From Bacillus sp. 123MFChir2 (GTDB taxonomy: Bacteria > Bacillota > Bacilli > Bacillales > Bacillaceae_G): a DNA stretch of 64,000 nt. Shown here piece by piece: positions 44,630 to 53,106 of the stretch. The stretch lies in contig NZ_KB910928.1 of NCBI RefSeq assembly GCF_000383235.1, positions 78,198 to 142,197 of the forward strand. Reading direction: 5' to 3'. How positions within the stretch are numbered: the stretch's first letter is position 1; every line of letters begins with the position of its first letter. The translations under genes were made by a program, and so were the position numbers. The notes under the pieces are model-generated. The model had not been told where the DNA came from, searched no databases, and saw only the letters and a list, made by a program, of their open reading frames with translations.

Positions 44630-44682
44630 TTGAAACCCCCACACACCCTTTCTCTTATAACTATTATAAAGTGAAACTTCCA

Positions 44683-44762
44683 TCAGTGGAGAGTTTTTTC
44701 ATCTCCCACCGATGGAAAGCCCTCACCAATCGGGCTTTTACGGGCAGTTAATGCGGGATAAA
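44683..44762. repeat. Structured intergenic element, possibly a second repeat type
   Basis: CCATCAGTGGAGAG and CTCCCACCGATGG form an imperfect inverted pair around six T. AAAGCCC/GGGCTTT forms a second hairpin (44716-44738), and an ACGGGCAGTTAATGCGGG block follows. The density of paired, GC-rich blocks is unlike the flanks. Only one copy is in the window, so the repeat identity is inferred. Confidence 0.4.
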
Positions 44763-44768
44763 AAAAGA

Positions 44769-44804
44769 AAACCTTTCATCCACGATAGAATGAAAGGTTT
44801 TGCT
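44769..44804 (-). terminator. Terminator of the short frame at 44805
   Basis: AAAACCTTTCAT pairs with ATGAAAGGTTTT around ten bases, followed by U residues on the minus strand. Confidence 0.7.
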
Positions 44805-44906
44805 TTATTTCTTTTTTAGCTTTATCTCTCCGAAATTTCTAGTTTTTAGAGTTACACTTTCCATTTCATCGTAAGAAGAGACTGGGAAATTCGCATGAAT
44901 AATCAT
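44805..44906 (-). CDS. Short frame of 33 codons, possible gene fragment
   Basis: ATG at 44906 (with GAAGG four bases before) encodes MIIHANFPVSSYDEMESVTL and a basic end (IKLKKK). The frame continues upstream to a TTG at 44975 through a hydrophobic stretch (TIVIVVLRVVEGK). A terminator follows the stop, so something here was transcribed as a unit. It may be the 3' remnant of a larger gene. Confidence 0.35.
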   Translation of the reverse strand: MIIHANFPVSSYDEMESVTLKTRNFGEIKLKKK

Positions 44907-44994
44907 TTTTCCTTCTACCACTCTTAATACAACTATGACAATAGTTCGTTTTTTGTAATTGATTCTTAAAAACAAGCATCTACAATTTAGAAAA

Positions 44995-45003
44995 CATATT
45001 CTA
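44995..45003 (+). promoter_or_regulatory. Candidate sporulation-type -10 for the SPOCS gene
   Basis: CATATTCTA matches the CATAnnnTA pattern of sigma-E/sigma-K -10 elements and lies 35 bp before the start codon. No clear -35 is seen. Confidence 0.4.
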
Positions 45004-45037
45004 CACTATACACGAATAAAAAAGTGAGGCAGTATAC

Positions 45038-45847
45038 ATGAATCCATATCATGATAAAAAATCCGTTACAAGCACACCCTTTTTTCCCTATGTCGGTTTA
45101 CCAGGACTTCCTGAGATTCAAACATTAGGAAAATCACCAAAATCATCCGAGGCAAAAGCAATGTGCTACAGACAAATTGTAGAACATAAAATCCAGTTAG
45201 TTCCCCCAGCACTTGAAAATACCGTTACCTTTACAAAAACAGTTGAGGCTACGATTGAAAATGTAGTCCCAGAAAAGATTGTCGTTTGTGGCGTCATTCA
45301 TAAAACGCTAACTTACACTGCAATTTTAGAAGACGGTACTCTAGTTCCAGGGTTTCAGATTCACGACGATATTCCTTTCCAGTGCGTCATTGACCGCGAA
45401 GATGCCAATGAAGGTGACATTTTTGAAGTGACTGGCGTGGCGATTCTTGGCGAAGTTTTTGCCCAAGAACAAAATTTCGGAATTATAAACGGACGGCGGG
45501 TTGCTTTTAAATTCAAAGAAAAAGAAATCGTCAAAATTTGTATTAGAAAACTAGCAATTACTAGTATAGAAGTAAATCTTGGGTTCAGTTTGCCAAGTGA
45601 AAATAATAACGCTCCTGCTCCCGATCGGTTATTAGTCAATGGCACCGGGTTTGCAGGTATACCAGTTTTTTTCACAGTATCTGGTTCAGCAAATGTTTCT
45701 CCAACCATGGTTTTTACAGATGCAGATGGGTTCTTTAATACTACTGTCACTGCTTTTGGGCCTGGTGATATAACTCTTACAGCTTTTGGCACTGTAAATG
45801 GCGTTCCTTTTTCCAAAAATGTAACCGCTCCTTCACCGTATGCATAA
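45038..45847 (+). CDS. SPOCS (DUF3794) domain protein, probable spore surface protein
   Basis: The 269-residue protein has a SPOCS-like domain (about 65-180: KIVVCGVIHKTLTYTAILED, HDDIPFQCVIDREDANEGD, EVTGVAILGEVFA). An Ig-like C-terminal module follows (about 200-265: LLVNGTGFAGIPVFFTVSG, DADGFFNTTVTAFGPGDITL). SPOCS domains occur in spore-coat morphogenetic proteins, and the domain combination fits a coat or exosporium protein. The upstream CATATTCTA supports late mother-cell expression. No signal peptide. The exact layer is unknown. Confidence 0.7.
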   Translation: MNPYHDKKSVTSTPFFPYVGLPGLPEIQTLGKSPKSSEAKAMCYRQIVEHKIQLVPPALENTVTFTKTVEATIENVVPEKIVVCGVIHKTLTYTAILEDGTLVPGFQIHDDIPFQCVIDREDANEGDIFEVTGVAILGEVFAQEQNFGIINGRRVAFKFKEKEIVKICIRKLAITSIEVNLGFSLPSENNNAPAPDRLLVNGTGFAGIPVFFTVSGSANVSPTMVFTDADGFFNTTVTAFGPGDITLTAFGTVNGVPFSKNVTAPSPYA

Positions 45848-45884
45848 TCAAGTTTTTAGCGAAATTTCAAATATAAAACGCAAC

Positions 45885-45913
45885 AAAAAAAGCAGCCACA
45901 TGGCTGCTCTTTT
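45885..45913. terminator. Terminator shared by the SPOCS gene and pheT
   Basis: AAAAAAGCAGCC pairs with GGCTGCTCTTTT around ACAT. It works for both convergent genes. Confidence 0.85.
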
Positions 45914-45914
45914 A

Positions 45915-48335
45915 TTATTTACGTAACTCCGCACCAAACTTCTCTTCTACCGCTGCTAATACACGGCTATGTGCTTCTGTTACTTCTTCATCTGTTAATG
46001 TACGTTCTGGGTCGAAGTAGTTCATAGAGAATGCAAGTGATTTTTTGCCTTCTTCCATTTTTTCGCCTTCGTATAAGTCGAATAATGTTACTTCTTTTAG
46101 AAGTTGTCCGCCTGCTTCAGCAATTACTTGCTTCATTTCGCCAGCTTTTACTTCTTTCACTACTACAATTGCCATATCGCGCGTCATAGATGGGAAGCGT
46201 GGAATTGTTGTGTAGTATGTTTCTTCTGCATCTGTTGCAAATACTTTCGCAAGAGATAATTCGAATACGTACGTTTCTTTTACATCTAATTGTTTTTGTG
46301 CTTCTGGATGCAATTGACCAATGAAACCAATGCTTTCGCCGTCAAGTAGGATATCAGCTGTACGGCCTGGGTGCATACCATCACGTTTTGCTGGTACATA
46401 CGTAATAGTCTTCGCAACGCCAAGTACGTCAAATAATCCTTCTAATACACCTTTCATCACGAAGAAGTCAACAACCTTCTTCTCACCTTGCCATTGATGA
46501 TGAAGAGCAAGACCTGTCATTACACCCGCAAGATGTTGTTCTTCTTTTGGAAGTTCGCCTTCAACTGTTGGTAAGAATACAGATCCTACTTCGTATAACG
46601 CAACGTTATCTACTTTACGAGCGTTGTTATATGTTACCGCTTCTAATAATTGTGGTACTAAACTTAAACGAAGCTGGCTACGCTCTTCACTCATTGGAAG
46701 CGCAAGGTTCACAGGTGTTTTTTCGTTTGACTCCACCATATATTGTTTTGCTTTTTCAGCGCTAGTTAATGAATACGTAATGGCTTCATATAAGCCAGCA
46801 CCTTCTAGGTAACGGCGTACTTTACGACGCTTTATTTGCGCTGCTGTTAATTTACCGCGCGTAATTGTACCAGTTGGTAATGTTGAAGGAATATGGTCGT
46901 ATCCGTATAGACGACCTACCTCTTCTACTAAGTCCTCTGGAATTGTAATATCAGGGCGACGTGCTGGTACGTTCACATGGAATGTTCCTTCCACTTCTGT
47001 GAACGGGAACTTTAAGTTTGTGAAAATTGCGCGCACTTCACTCACAGAAACGTCTGTACCTAATACACGGTTAATTTTTTCAACTGTAACAGATACTGTA
47101 CGTTCTTCTACTTGTAAGTGATCAACTTCCACCACGCCTTCTAACGCTTCGCCGCCAGCATATTTTGCCATTAATGCTGCCGCATGTTGAATCGCTTCAA
47201 ATGTACGAGTTGGGTCGATACCTTTTTCAAAACGTGCACTTGATTCACTACGAAGACCTAAGTCTTTTGATGTGCGGCGTACTGTTTGACCTGCGAAATA
47301 TGCAGACTCAATTAATACGTTTACTGTATCGTTATCTACTTCAGAATCCGCTCCGCCCATTACACCTGCAACCGCTAATGGTTTTGTTCCGTTTGTAATC
47401 ACAAGATGATGCGCTTGCAATGTACGCTCTTGATCGTCTAATGTTGTCATTTTCTCGCCTTCCTGTGCAAGACGAACAACGATTTCTTTTGAACCTAATT
47501 TATCATAGTCAAACGCATGTAACGGTTGACCGTATTCAATTAAAATATAGTTTGTAATATCAACTACGTTACTAATTGGACGAATGCCAGCTGCCATTAG
47601 GCGCGTTTGCATCCAGATTGGTGATGGACCAATCTTTACGTTTTTCACCATTTTCGCAATGTACAATGGGTTTTGTTCCGTTGCTTCTACACTTACAGAA
47701 ATATAATCAGATGTTTTTTCTGCGGCTTCTTGTAAGTCTGCTGCTGGAAGTTTTACTTCACGGCCGTAAATTGCCGCTACTTCGTATGCAACACCTAACA
47801 TATTTAAGCAATCTGCACGGTTTGGCGTTAAACCAAGTTCAAGTACTTCATCATGTAAGTTTAAGATTTCAAGTGCATCTGCACCAACTTCCGCATCACT
47901 TGGGAAGATGAAAATACCGTCTGCATATTCTTTCGCAACTAGTTTCCCGTCAATACCAAGCTCTTGAAGTGCACAAACCATACCGTGGGAAGCTTCCCCG
48001 CGTAATTTTGCTTTTTTAATTTTGAAGTTACCAGGAAGAACAGCGCCAACTTTTGCAACTGGTACTTTTAAACCTTTCGCAATGTTAGGCGCACCGCAAA
48101 TGATTTGAACTGGCTCTTCTTCACCGATATCGATTAAACATTTGCTTAACTTATCAGCTTCCGGGTGTTTTTCGCACTCTAATACGTGACCAACTACAAC
48201 ACCTTTTACGCCTTTATTTAATACTTCAACGCCTTCTACTTCAATACCACTTTTCGTGATTTTATCAGCTAATTCTTGTGCTGTTACATCTTTAATATCT
48301 ACATACTCTTGTAACCAACGATATGATACGAACAT
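45915..48335 (-). CDS. pheT: Phenylalanyl-tRNA synthetase beta subunit
   Basis: This is the large subunit of the alpha2-beta2 PheRS, with tRNA-binding and editing domains. The 806 residues have an N-terminal EMAP-like tRNA-binding domain (about 40-150, [19 protein letters not shown]), B3/B4 editing domain (about 210-390), B5 (about 410-480), the catalytic-like core, and a C-terminal anticodon-binding domain ([16 protein letters not shown]). It lies 18 bp after pheS and shares its T-box-controlled transcript. Confidence 0.97.
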   Translation of the reverse strand: MFVSYRWLQEYVDIKDVTAQELADKITKSGIEVEGVEVLNKGVKGVVVGHVLECEKHPEADKLSKCLIDIGEEEPVQIICGAPNIAKGLKVPVAKVGAVLPGNFKIKKAKLRGEASHGMVCALQELGIDGKLVAKEYADGIFIFPSDAEVGADALEILNLHDEVLELGLTPNRADCLNMLGVAYEVAAIYGREVKLPAADLQEAAEKTSDYISVSVEATEQNPLYIAKMVKNVKIGPSPIWMQTRLMAAGIRPISNVVDITNYILIEYGQPLHAFDYDKLGSKEIVVRLAQEGEKMTTLDDQERTLQAHHLVITNGTKPLAVAGVMGGADSEVDNDTVNVLIESAYFAGQTVRRTSKDLGLRSESSARFEKGIDPTRTFEAIQHAAALMAKYAGGEALEGVVEVDHLQVEERTVSVTVEKINRVLGTDVSVSEVRAIFTNLKFPFTEVEGTFHVNVPARRPDITIPEDLVEEVGRLYGYDHIPSTLPTGTITRGKLTAAQIKRRKVRRYLEGAGLYEAITYSLTSAEKAKQYMVESNEKTPVNLALPMSEERSQLRLSLVPQLLEAVTYNNARKVDNVALYEVGSVFLPTVEGELPKEEQHLAGVMTGLALHHQWQGEKKVVDFFVMKGVLEGLFDVLGVAKTITYVPAKRDGMHPGRTADILLDGESIGFIGQLHPEAQKQLDVKETYVFELSLAKVFATDAEETYYTTIPRFPSMTRDMAIVVVKEVKAGEMKQVIAEAGGQLLKEVTLFDLYEGEKMEEGKKSLAFSMNYFDPERTLTDEEVTEAHSRVLAAVEEKFGAELRK

Positions 48336-48353
48336 TCTTTCTCTCTCCTTCCC

Positions 48354-49388
48354 TTACGCTCGTTTGAATTGTTGTAAGAAACGTACATCATTTGTATAGA
48401 AATGACGAATGTCATCAACGCCATACTTTAACATCGCAATACGCTCTGCACCCATACCAAATGCGAAGCCTTGATATTCTTTTGAATCATAGCCAGCCAT
48501 TTCAAGAACATTTGGATGAACCATACCTGCACCTAAAATTTCAATCCAACCCGTTTTTTTACAAGTTCCGCAACCTTTGCCATGACACATCATACAAGAA
48601 ATATCCATTTCAACAGACGGCTCTGTGAATGGGAAGAAACTTGGACGAAGGCGGATTTCACGATCTTCACCGAACATCTTCTTCGCGAATGCTTGTAATG
48701 TGCCTTTTAAATCACTCATACGAATGTTCTTATCGATTACAAGACCTTCAATTTGCATGAACTGATGAGAGTGAGTCGCATCATCGTCATCACGGCGATA
48801 TACTTTACCCGGACAAATAATTTTAATTGGGCCTTTTTCTGTACTCTTCTCCATCGTTCTTGCTTGCACAGACGATGTATGTGTACGAAGCAACATTTCT
48901 TCTGTAATGTAGAAAGAATCTTGCATATCGCGTGCTGGATGGTCTTTCGGTAAGTTTAACGCTTCAAAGTTATAGTAGTCTTTTTCTACTTCTGGACCTT
49001 CCGCAACTTCATATCCCATACCGATGAATAAATCTTCAATTTGTTCCACAACCGCTGTTAACGGATGGTGACAACCTGTATTTACAGGGCGGCCTGGTAA
49101 TGTTACATCAATTGTTTCAGATGCTAATTTCGCTTCAATTACTGCTCTTTCTAAATGATTAATTTTTTCTTCTAAACGCGTTTGAATAGCTTCGCGTACA
49201 TCATTTACTAGCGAACCCATACGTGGACGCTCTTCTGGAGATAATTTCCCCATGCCGCGCAGTACTTCTGTAATCGGTCCTTTTTTTCCTAAATACGCAA
49301 CGCGTACATCGTTTAAGCCTTTTAGCTCTTTCGCTTCTTCAATCAGCTTCAGTGCTTCTTGCTTTAGCTCTTTTAAACGTGCTTCCAT
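48354..49388 (-). CDS. pheS: Phenylalanyl-tRNA synthetase alpha subunit
   Basis: This is the catalytic subunit of PheRS. The 344 residues have an N-terminal coiled coil (about 1-90) that grips the tRNA and a class II catalytic domain with motif 2 ([20 protein letters not shown]) and motif 3 ([17 protein letters not shown]). [13 protein letters not shown] cluster of cysteines lies in a loop, as in many bacterial PheS. GGAGGG precedes the ATG. Expression is under the TTC T-box leader. Confidence 0.97.
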   Translation of the reverse strand: MEARLKELKQEALKLIEEAKELKGLNDVRVAYLGKKGPITEVLRGMGKLSPEERPRMGSLVNDVREAIQTRLEEKINHLERAVIEAKLASETIDVTLPGRPVNTGCHHPLTAVVEQIEDLFIGMGYEVAEGPEVEKDYYNFEALNLPKDHPARDMQDSFYITEEMLLRTHTSSVQARTMEKSTEKGPIKIICPGKVYRRDDDDATHSHQFMQIEGLVIDKNIRMSDLKGTLQAFAKKMFGEDREIRLRPSFFPFTEPSVEMDISCMMCHGKGCGTCKKTGWIEILGAGMVHPNVLEMAGYDSKEYQGFAFGMGAERIAMLKYGVDDIRHFYTNDVRFLQQFKRA

Positions 49389-49409
49389 TTGGAACCCTCC
49401 TAATTTTAA

Positions 49410-49657
49410 AAATAAAAAAACCTCGCTCCCTAAAAAGGGACGAGGTAAATTCGCGGTACCACCCTAAATTGACAGAACAAGTCTGCCCACTCAATTCGTT
49501 ATAACGGCTTGTTAGACCGGAACGCCTTTACATACAATGGTCCTGGCGTCAACTCCAGAGGTGAATTCACTTCCGTCTACCATAAGAATGCTTTCAGTCT
49601 ATGGCACTCTCTCCCTATATGGCGATTTTGCAAGCTACTCTTCTCTATCATCGTTTT
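49410..49657 (-). promoter_or_regulatory. T-box riboswitch leader of pheST, specifier TTC
   Basis: On the minus strand the stem-I start (AACGATGATAGAGAAGAGTAG) is followed by GTGAATTCACC with Phe codon TTC at 49563-49565. The T-box GGGTGGTACCGCGA lies at 49452-49465 and a terminator (CCTCGTCCC and GGGAGCGAGG then U7) at 49418-49446. Confidence 0.94.
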
Positions 49658-49684
49658 TTAAACTATTTCACTTTTATTGGATGT

Positions 49685-49825
49685 TCAAAATGTCCGGTAA
49701 AGATAGCTGTCATATTTCTTCGTTACGTTGCCACTCCGGTGCTCATGTAGTCCCGCTACACTCCGTTTCCTCGCGGCTTCCGTGCCTCGAACTACTCGGC
49801 TCTCTTTATTCTCCTTTTTGAACAC
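49685..49825 (-). CDS. Possible GC-rich 46-residue basic peptide upstream of the pheS T-box
   Basis: A GTG at 49825, with AGGTGG six bases upstream, opens a 46-codon frame that ends 28 bp before the pheS leader start. It encodes FKKENKESRVVRGTEAARKR and SVAGLHEHRSGNVTKKYDSY followed by LYRTF. The region is far richer in G and C than its surroundings. It may be a real basic peptide or a structured RNA whose open frame is incidental. It lies just after ysgA on the same strand. Confidence 0.4.
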   Translation of the reverse strand: MFKKENKESRVVRGTEAARKRSVAGLHEHRSGNVTKKYDSYLYRTF

Positions 49826-49852
49826 GTACTTCCACCTATTATAAGAAGTTTT

Positions 49853-50617
49853 TTAGCGATTCGCAACCGGAGTTTGTAAATAATACGTTAAAATGCCTGC
49901 AGCAACCGCGACATTTAACGATTCTGCTCCTCCATAAATTGGAATGTATAAGTTTTGATTACATTTCGCAAGAAGCTCTTGGCGAACGCCATTTCCTTCG
50001 TTACCTACAATTAATGCAAAACTTCCTGTCGGCGCTACTTCACCGTATGGAATCCCGTTTTCAAGAGCTGTCCCGTATACAGGAACGTTCTTTTCTGTTA
50101 ACTTATTTACCCATTCCTCTAAGTTTCCTTTTACAATTGGTAAATGGAATACAGAGCCTTGCGTAGAACGTAATACTTTACTATTATATACATCAACGCA
50201 TCCTTCTCCAAGAACAACAGCGTCAAGTCCAGCTGCATCTGCTGTACGAATGATCGTTCCTAAATTACCTGGGTCTTGCAGTCCATCTAATAATAAAAAC
50301 TTCCCATTCGTAAGAGCGATTTCTTTCTCATGTTTCTCACAAACCGCAAATACCCCTTGCGTCGTTTCTGTTTCACGTAACAATTTTACAACCGCTTCAG
50401 ACACAATATACATTTCTACATCAGCAACCGTCCAATCTTTCGGAAGGTCTGTCTGGTCTGAGACAATCAGTTCCATTGCTACTCCTGCTTTTAAAGCTTC
50501 CTCCACTAAATGGAATCCTTCTACAAAAAATAATCCTTTTTGATCGCGTTCTTTTTTCGTTTGCAGCTTCTTCCACTGCTTTACGCGCGGATTTTGTACT
50601 GAATCAATGTTTTTCAT
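49853..50617 (-). CDS. ysgA: SpoU/TrmH-family rRNA ribose methyltransferase
   Basis: This SPOUT-fold enzyme methylates the 2'-OH of ribose in RNA. The 254 residues have an N-terminal substrate-binding domain (about 1-95) and the knotted domain with motif 1 DPGNLGTIIRTADAAGLDAV, motif 2 LIVGNEGNGV and motif 3 LNVAVAAGILTYYL. The ATG at 50617 follows GAGGGAAAT; the longer frame to 50650 has no support. The position between pheS and sspI matches B. subtilis ysgA. The exact RNA target is unknown. Confidence 0.92.
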   Translation of the reverse strand: MKNIDSVQNPRVKQWKKLQTKKERDQKGLFFVEGFHLVEEALKAGVAMELIVSDQTDLPKDWTVADVEMYIVSEAVVKLLRETETTQGVFAVCEKHEKEIALTNGKFLLLDGLQDPGNLGTIIRTADAAGLDAVVLGEGCVDVYNSKVLRSTQGSVFHLPIVKGNLEEWVNKLTEKNVPVYGTALENGIPYGEVAPTGSFALIVGNEGNGVRQELLAKCNQNLYIPIYGGAESLNVAVAAGILTYYLQTPVANR

Positions 50618-50732
50618 AATATGTATTTCCCTCTCTTCTTGTCTTCTCATTATAGCCTATTTTTCATACATATTTACATACAAAAGAACAAAAACTAACG
50701 TCAGTTTCCATTCCTAAAAAGAGGTGAAAGTG

Positions 50733-50942
50733 ATGAACTTTAATTTACGCGGTGCTGTATTAGCCAACGTATCAGGAAATACACAAGACCAATTACAAGA
50801 AACAATTGTCGATGCGATTCAAAGCGGAGAAGAAAAAATGCTTCCAGGTCTTGGTGTGTTATTTGAAGTCATTTGGAAAAATGCTGATGAACAAGAAAAA
50901 CATGAAATGTTAGCGACACTTGAACAAGGTTTAAAAAGATAA
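50733..50942 (+). CDS. sspI: Small acid-soluble spore protein I
   Basis: This is a minor SASP made in the forespore. The 69 residues ([16 protein letters not shown], then [20 protein letters not shown] and [12 protein letters not shown]) closely follow B. subtilis SspI. The ATG at 50733 has GAGGTGA seven bases upstream. It is divergent from ysgA, as in B. subtilis. It is a firm marker of a spore-former. Confidence 0.96.
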   Translation: MNFNLRGAVLANVSGNTQDQLQETIVDAIQSGEEKMLPGLGVLFEVIWKNADEQEKHEMLATLEQGLKR

Positions 50943-50994
50943 GTAATTTTCTCAAAGACGGGGATGTTTTTACTCCCTCTCTAATCCTATTTAT

Positions 50995-51031
50995 AAAAAA
51001 TAGCCGTCCGAAGAAAACGGAAGGCTATTTT
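50995..51031. terminator. Terminator shared by sspI and the gene at 51050
   Basis: AAAAATAGCC pairs with GGCTATTTT, with inner TCCG/CGGA pairing. It works in both directions. Confidence 0.8.
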
Positions 51032-51049
51032 CTATACCTATACACCTAT

Positions 51050-51292
51050 TTATTTTTGAGCACTTGGGATATTCGGAACCAAATTTTGAACAGCTTGCAC
51101 AAGGTTATTTGCAATAGCTTGCTGCTCCGCTGTTAATGTTCCCCCACCAGTGAATACTGTAAGACAGATTGGGCAAGCTTCGATATGAATGCCCAATAAA
51201 TTAATAGCAAGTCCACCCGGTATATCCACAGTAAGAATAGGTGTTGAACCCGCAGGAGGCGTACATGTAGTACAGTTAGTAAGAAGGGCCAT
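51050..51292 (-). CDS. Uncharacterised 80-residue cysteine-containing protein
   Basis: I do not recognise the family. The start MALLTNCTTCTPPAGSTP and the later IEACPIC give two Cys-x-x-Cys motifs. A hydrophobic, Gly-rich middle (VDIPGGLAINLLGIH) and a polar C-terminal helix (TAEQQAIANNLVQAVQNLVP) follow. AAAGGAG precedes the ATG. The composition and company of sspI suggest a small spore or exosporium protein; this is a guess. Confidence 0.6.
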   Translation of the reverse strand: MALLTNCTTCTPPAGSTPILTVDIPGGLAINLLGIHIEACPICLTVFTGGGTLTAEQQAIANNLVQAVQNLVPNIPSAQK

Positions 51293-51483
51293 ACATTTAA
51301 CTCCTTTCTTTATAGCGTTACTATATTTATATGATAGAGTAGCTCTCTTTGAAATAGACAGTCGGACAATCTTTCATAAATTTCTTTACTAACACAATAT
51401 GATGGAGTAAAATATTCAAAATATCTTTATAGCTATTATTTTTTCTACCATATACAGCAATGAATAAAAGGAGTGGATACTTT

Positions 51484-52056
51484 ATGCGCCGTGTTACACT
51501 TGAACAAATTTTCAAACATCATATTACACAAAAGTATGTACAACGTGCTGGAATGGTTCACGCGATTGCCGTCGCTTACCATGCGTTTCACTTAGCCAAA
51601 AAGCATCACGCCCCAGTCGATGCGGCAACAAAGGCTGGTTTTCTTCATGATATAGGACATCACACATGGTATCGTAATGGAGAATGGGACTATGAATTAT
51701 ACAAAAAGAATGATATACATGCGATTAAAGGAGCGGAAAGAGCTCATAAATTGCTAATTCGATTAGGAGAACACCCAAAACAAGCAAAGGAAATTTCCGT
51801 TGCCATTCTCCTGCACACCGATTCTTTTCTACTAGAACAAACTCTTGAGAGAACACCTCTCCAAAATATTATTAAATGGGCAGACGAAGCCGATGAAGAA
51901 CCGGGCGGGGCACATCACTATCGAACAATTTCTTATGAAAAAGCATTGCAAGCAATCCAGCGATTAGATGAGATGGTAGATCGTGAATTACAAGTCCAAC
52001 AATCAGCGTCCCATGCTCATATTTCTACCAATAAAAAAGCAGAGAAAATCTGTTAA
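51484..52056 (+). CDS. HD-domain phosphohydrolase
   Basis: This cytosolic 190-residue protein has the HD signature FLHDIGHH (His55-Asp56) and further His residues (VHAIAVAYHAF; LLHTD), which together form a metal site for phosphoester or nucleotide hydrolysis. The ATG at 51484 follows AAAGGAGTGG. Substrate unknown. It stands alone with its own terminator. Confidence 0.82.
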   Translation: MRRVTLEQIFKHHITQKYVQRAGMVHAIAVAYHAFHLAKKHHAPVDAATKAGFLHDIGHHTWYRNGEWDYELYKKNDIHAIKGAERAHKLLIRLGEHPKQAKEISVAILLHTDSFLLEQTLERTPLQNIIKWADEADEEPGGAHHYRTISYEKALQAIQRLDEMVDRELQVQQSASHAHISTNKKAEKIC

Positions 52057-52073
52057 TCAATAACTATACACAG

Positions 52074-52103
52074 ATCACCTTAGTAAATGCTAAGGTGATT
52101 TTT
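52074..52103 (+). terminator. Terminator of the HD-domain gene
   Basis: ATCACCTTA pairs with TAAGGTGAT around eight bases, then TTTT. Confidence 0.8.
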
Positions 52104-52206
52104 ACTTTGATTGCGAAGTTTCGAACTATTATGTAACATTATCTCCTGGAACATTTCATCCAAATATGTATAATTTTATATATAAACAATAGAAAGGATT
52201 CGATAT

Positions 52207-52920
52207 ATGCAACATTCTGTACAACTTACATACGATCAAAATCATTCTTTATCATGGGGAAAATTTATTGGTTCTGTTTTATTTGCTTTTTTTGGGACGA
52301 ATATCATAAGCGGCTTATTTATAGCTCTTCCGTTTATGATTTACAGCGAAAGTATTTCAGACAAAAAGACAAGTGCCCTATATAGCTCACTTGGAACAAC
52401 CGGAAGTGCTTTATTACAACTGCTCATTTTATTATTGTTTATTTTTAAATATGAGCCCTTAAAAAAACTATTATTACCTATTTTTAACTTTCAAGCGCTC
52501 CGAAAAGTTCATACATATATATACTTATTTCTTTTCTTTGGACTTAGCATTGTTATTAATGTATTAATAATTTCTAAGATATTTCCTCATGCAATACAAG
52601 AACAAGATTTAGCCTTAAACTTAGAAACTTTAAATCAATATAAAATTCTATTAATTTTAGGAAGTGCAATTTTCATCCCAATTCTTGAAGAACTTATTTT
52701 TCGCGGAATCATTCTTCAATTTTTCCAGCAGCGTTTTCCATTTTGGATAGCAGCAATTAGCTCAAGCTCTATTTTCGGAATTGCCCATACATATTCTCTA
52801 GGTGTTATGGTGAGTGCTTTTATGACGGGCATGTTTATGGCTGTATTATGTAAAAAAACGAATTCTATTATGCCAGCTATATTATTTCATATGATGAATA
52901 ATACGCTTGCGTTTTTATAA
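52207..52920 (+). CDS. CPBP (Abi) family intramembrane metalloprotease
   Basis: The 237-residue membrane protein has about seven hydrophobic segments and the CPBP motifs EELIFRG (Glu161-Glu162, Arg166), FGIAHTYSLG and a final MMNNTLAF. The family includes Rce1-like proteases and bacteriocin self-immunity proteins. The Asn in NNTLA matches the usual last motif. It is preceded by GAAAGGA. The target in this organism is unknown. Confidence 0.88.
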   Translation: MQHSVQLTYDQNHSLSWGKFIGSVLFAFFGTNIISGLFIALPFMIYSESISDKKTSALYSSLGTTGSALLQLLILLLFIFKYEPLKKLLLPIFNFQALRKVHTYIYLFLFFGLSIVINVLIISKIFPHAIQEQDLALNLETLNQYKILLILGSAIFIPILEELIFRGIILQFFQQRFPFWIAAISSSSIFGIAHTYSLGVMVSAFMTGMFMAVLCKKTNSIMPAILFHMMNNTLAFL

Positions 52921-52959
52921 TAAACAAGAGGTACACAAAGTCAAATTACTATTATTAAA

Positions 52960-53061
52960 AAGGAGCACAACTTTGCTGGTGCACGTAGCCAAATGAGTAG
53001 CATCCGAAATACTGGCGGGTTAATTTGCGCAACCGCTCTAGTCGGTATTTTTATCTTTTAA
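52960..53061 (+). pseudogene. Possible 3' fragment of a lost gene
   Basis: A frame without a good start ends at TAA 53059-53061 and encodes FAGARSQMSSIRNTGGLICA and TALVGIFIF. An ATG lies inside (MSSIRNTGG, 22 codons) but has no ribosome site at the right distance; AAAGGAG lies about 30 bases upstream. The end resembles a hydrophobic C-terminus. It could be a remnant or chance. Confidence 0.25.
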
Positions 53062-53074
53062 TGTAGTAAACAAG

Positions 53075-53106
53075 CAAAAAAGCAGAGATTATCTCTCTGC
53101 TTTTTT
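53075..53106. terminator. Terminator of the DHA2 exporter unit
   Basis: AAAAAAGCAGAGA pairs with TCTCTGCTTTTTT around six bases. It overlaps the end of the exporter gene and works in both directions. Confidence 0.85.

Noticed and set aside
45361-45816. Minus-strand 151-codon frame opposite the SPOCS gene
   Set aside because: There is no ribosome site, and the opposite strand shows clear domain motifs.
49537-49821. Plus-strand open frame of 94 codons across the pheS leader
   Set aside because: It runs antisense through the T-box and the GC-rich block and has no ribosome site; the minus-strand signals explain the conservation better.
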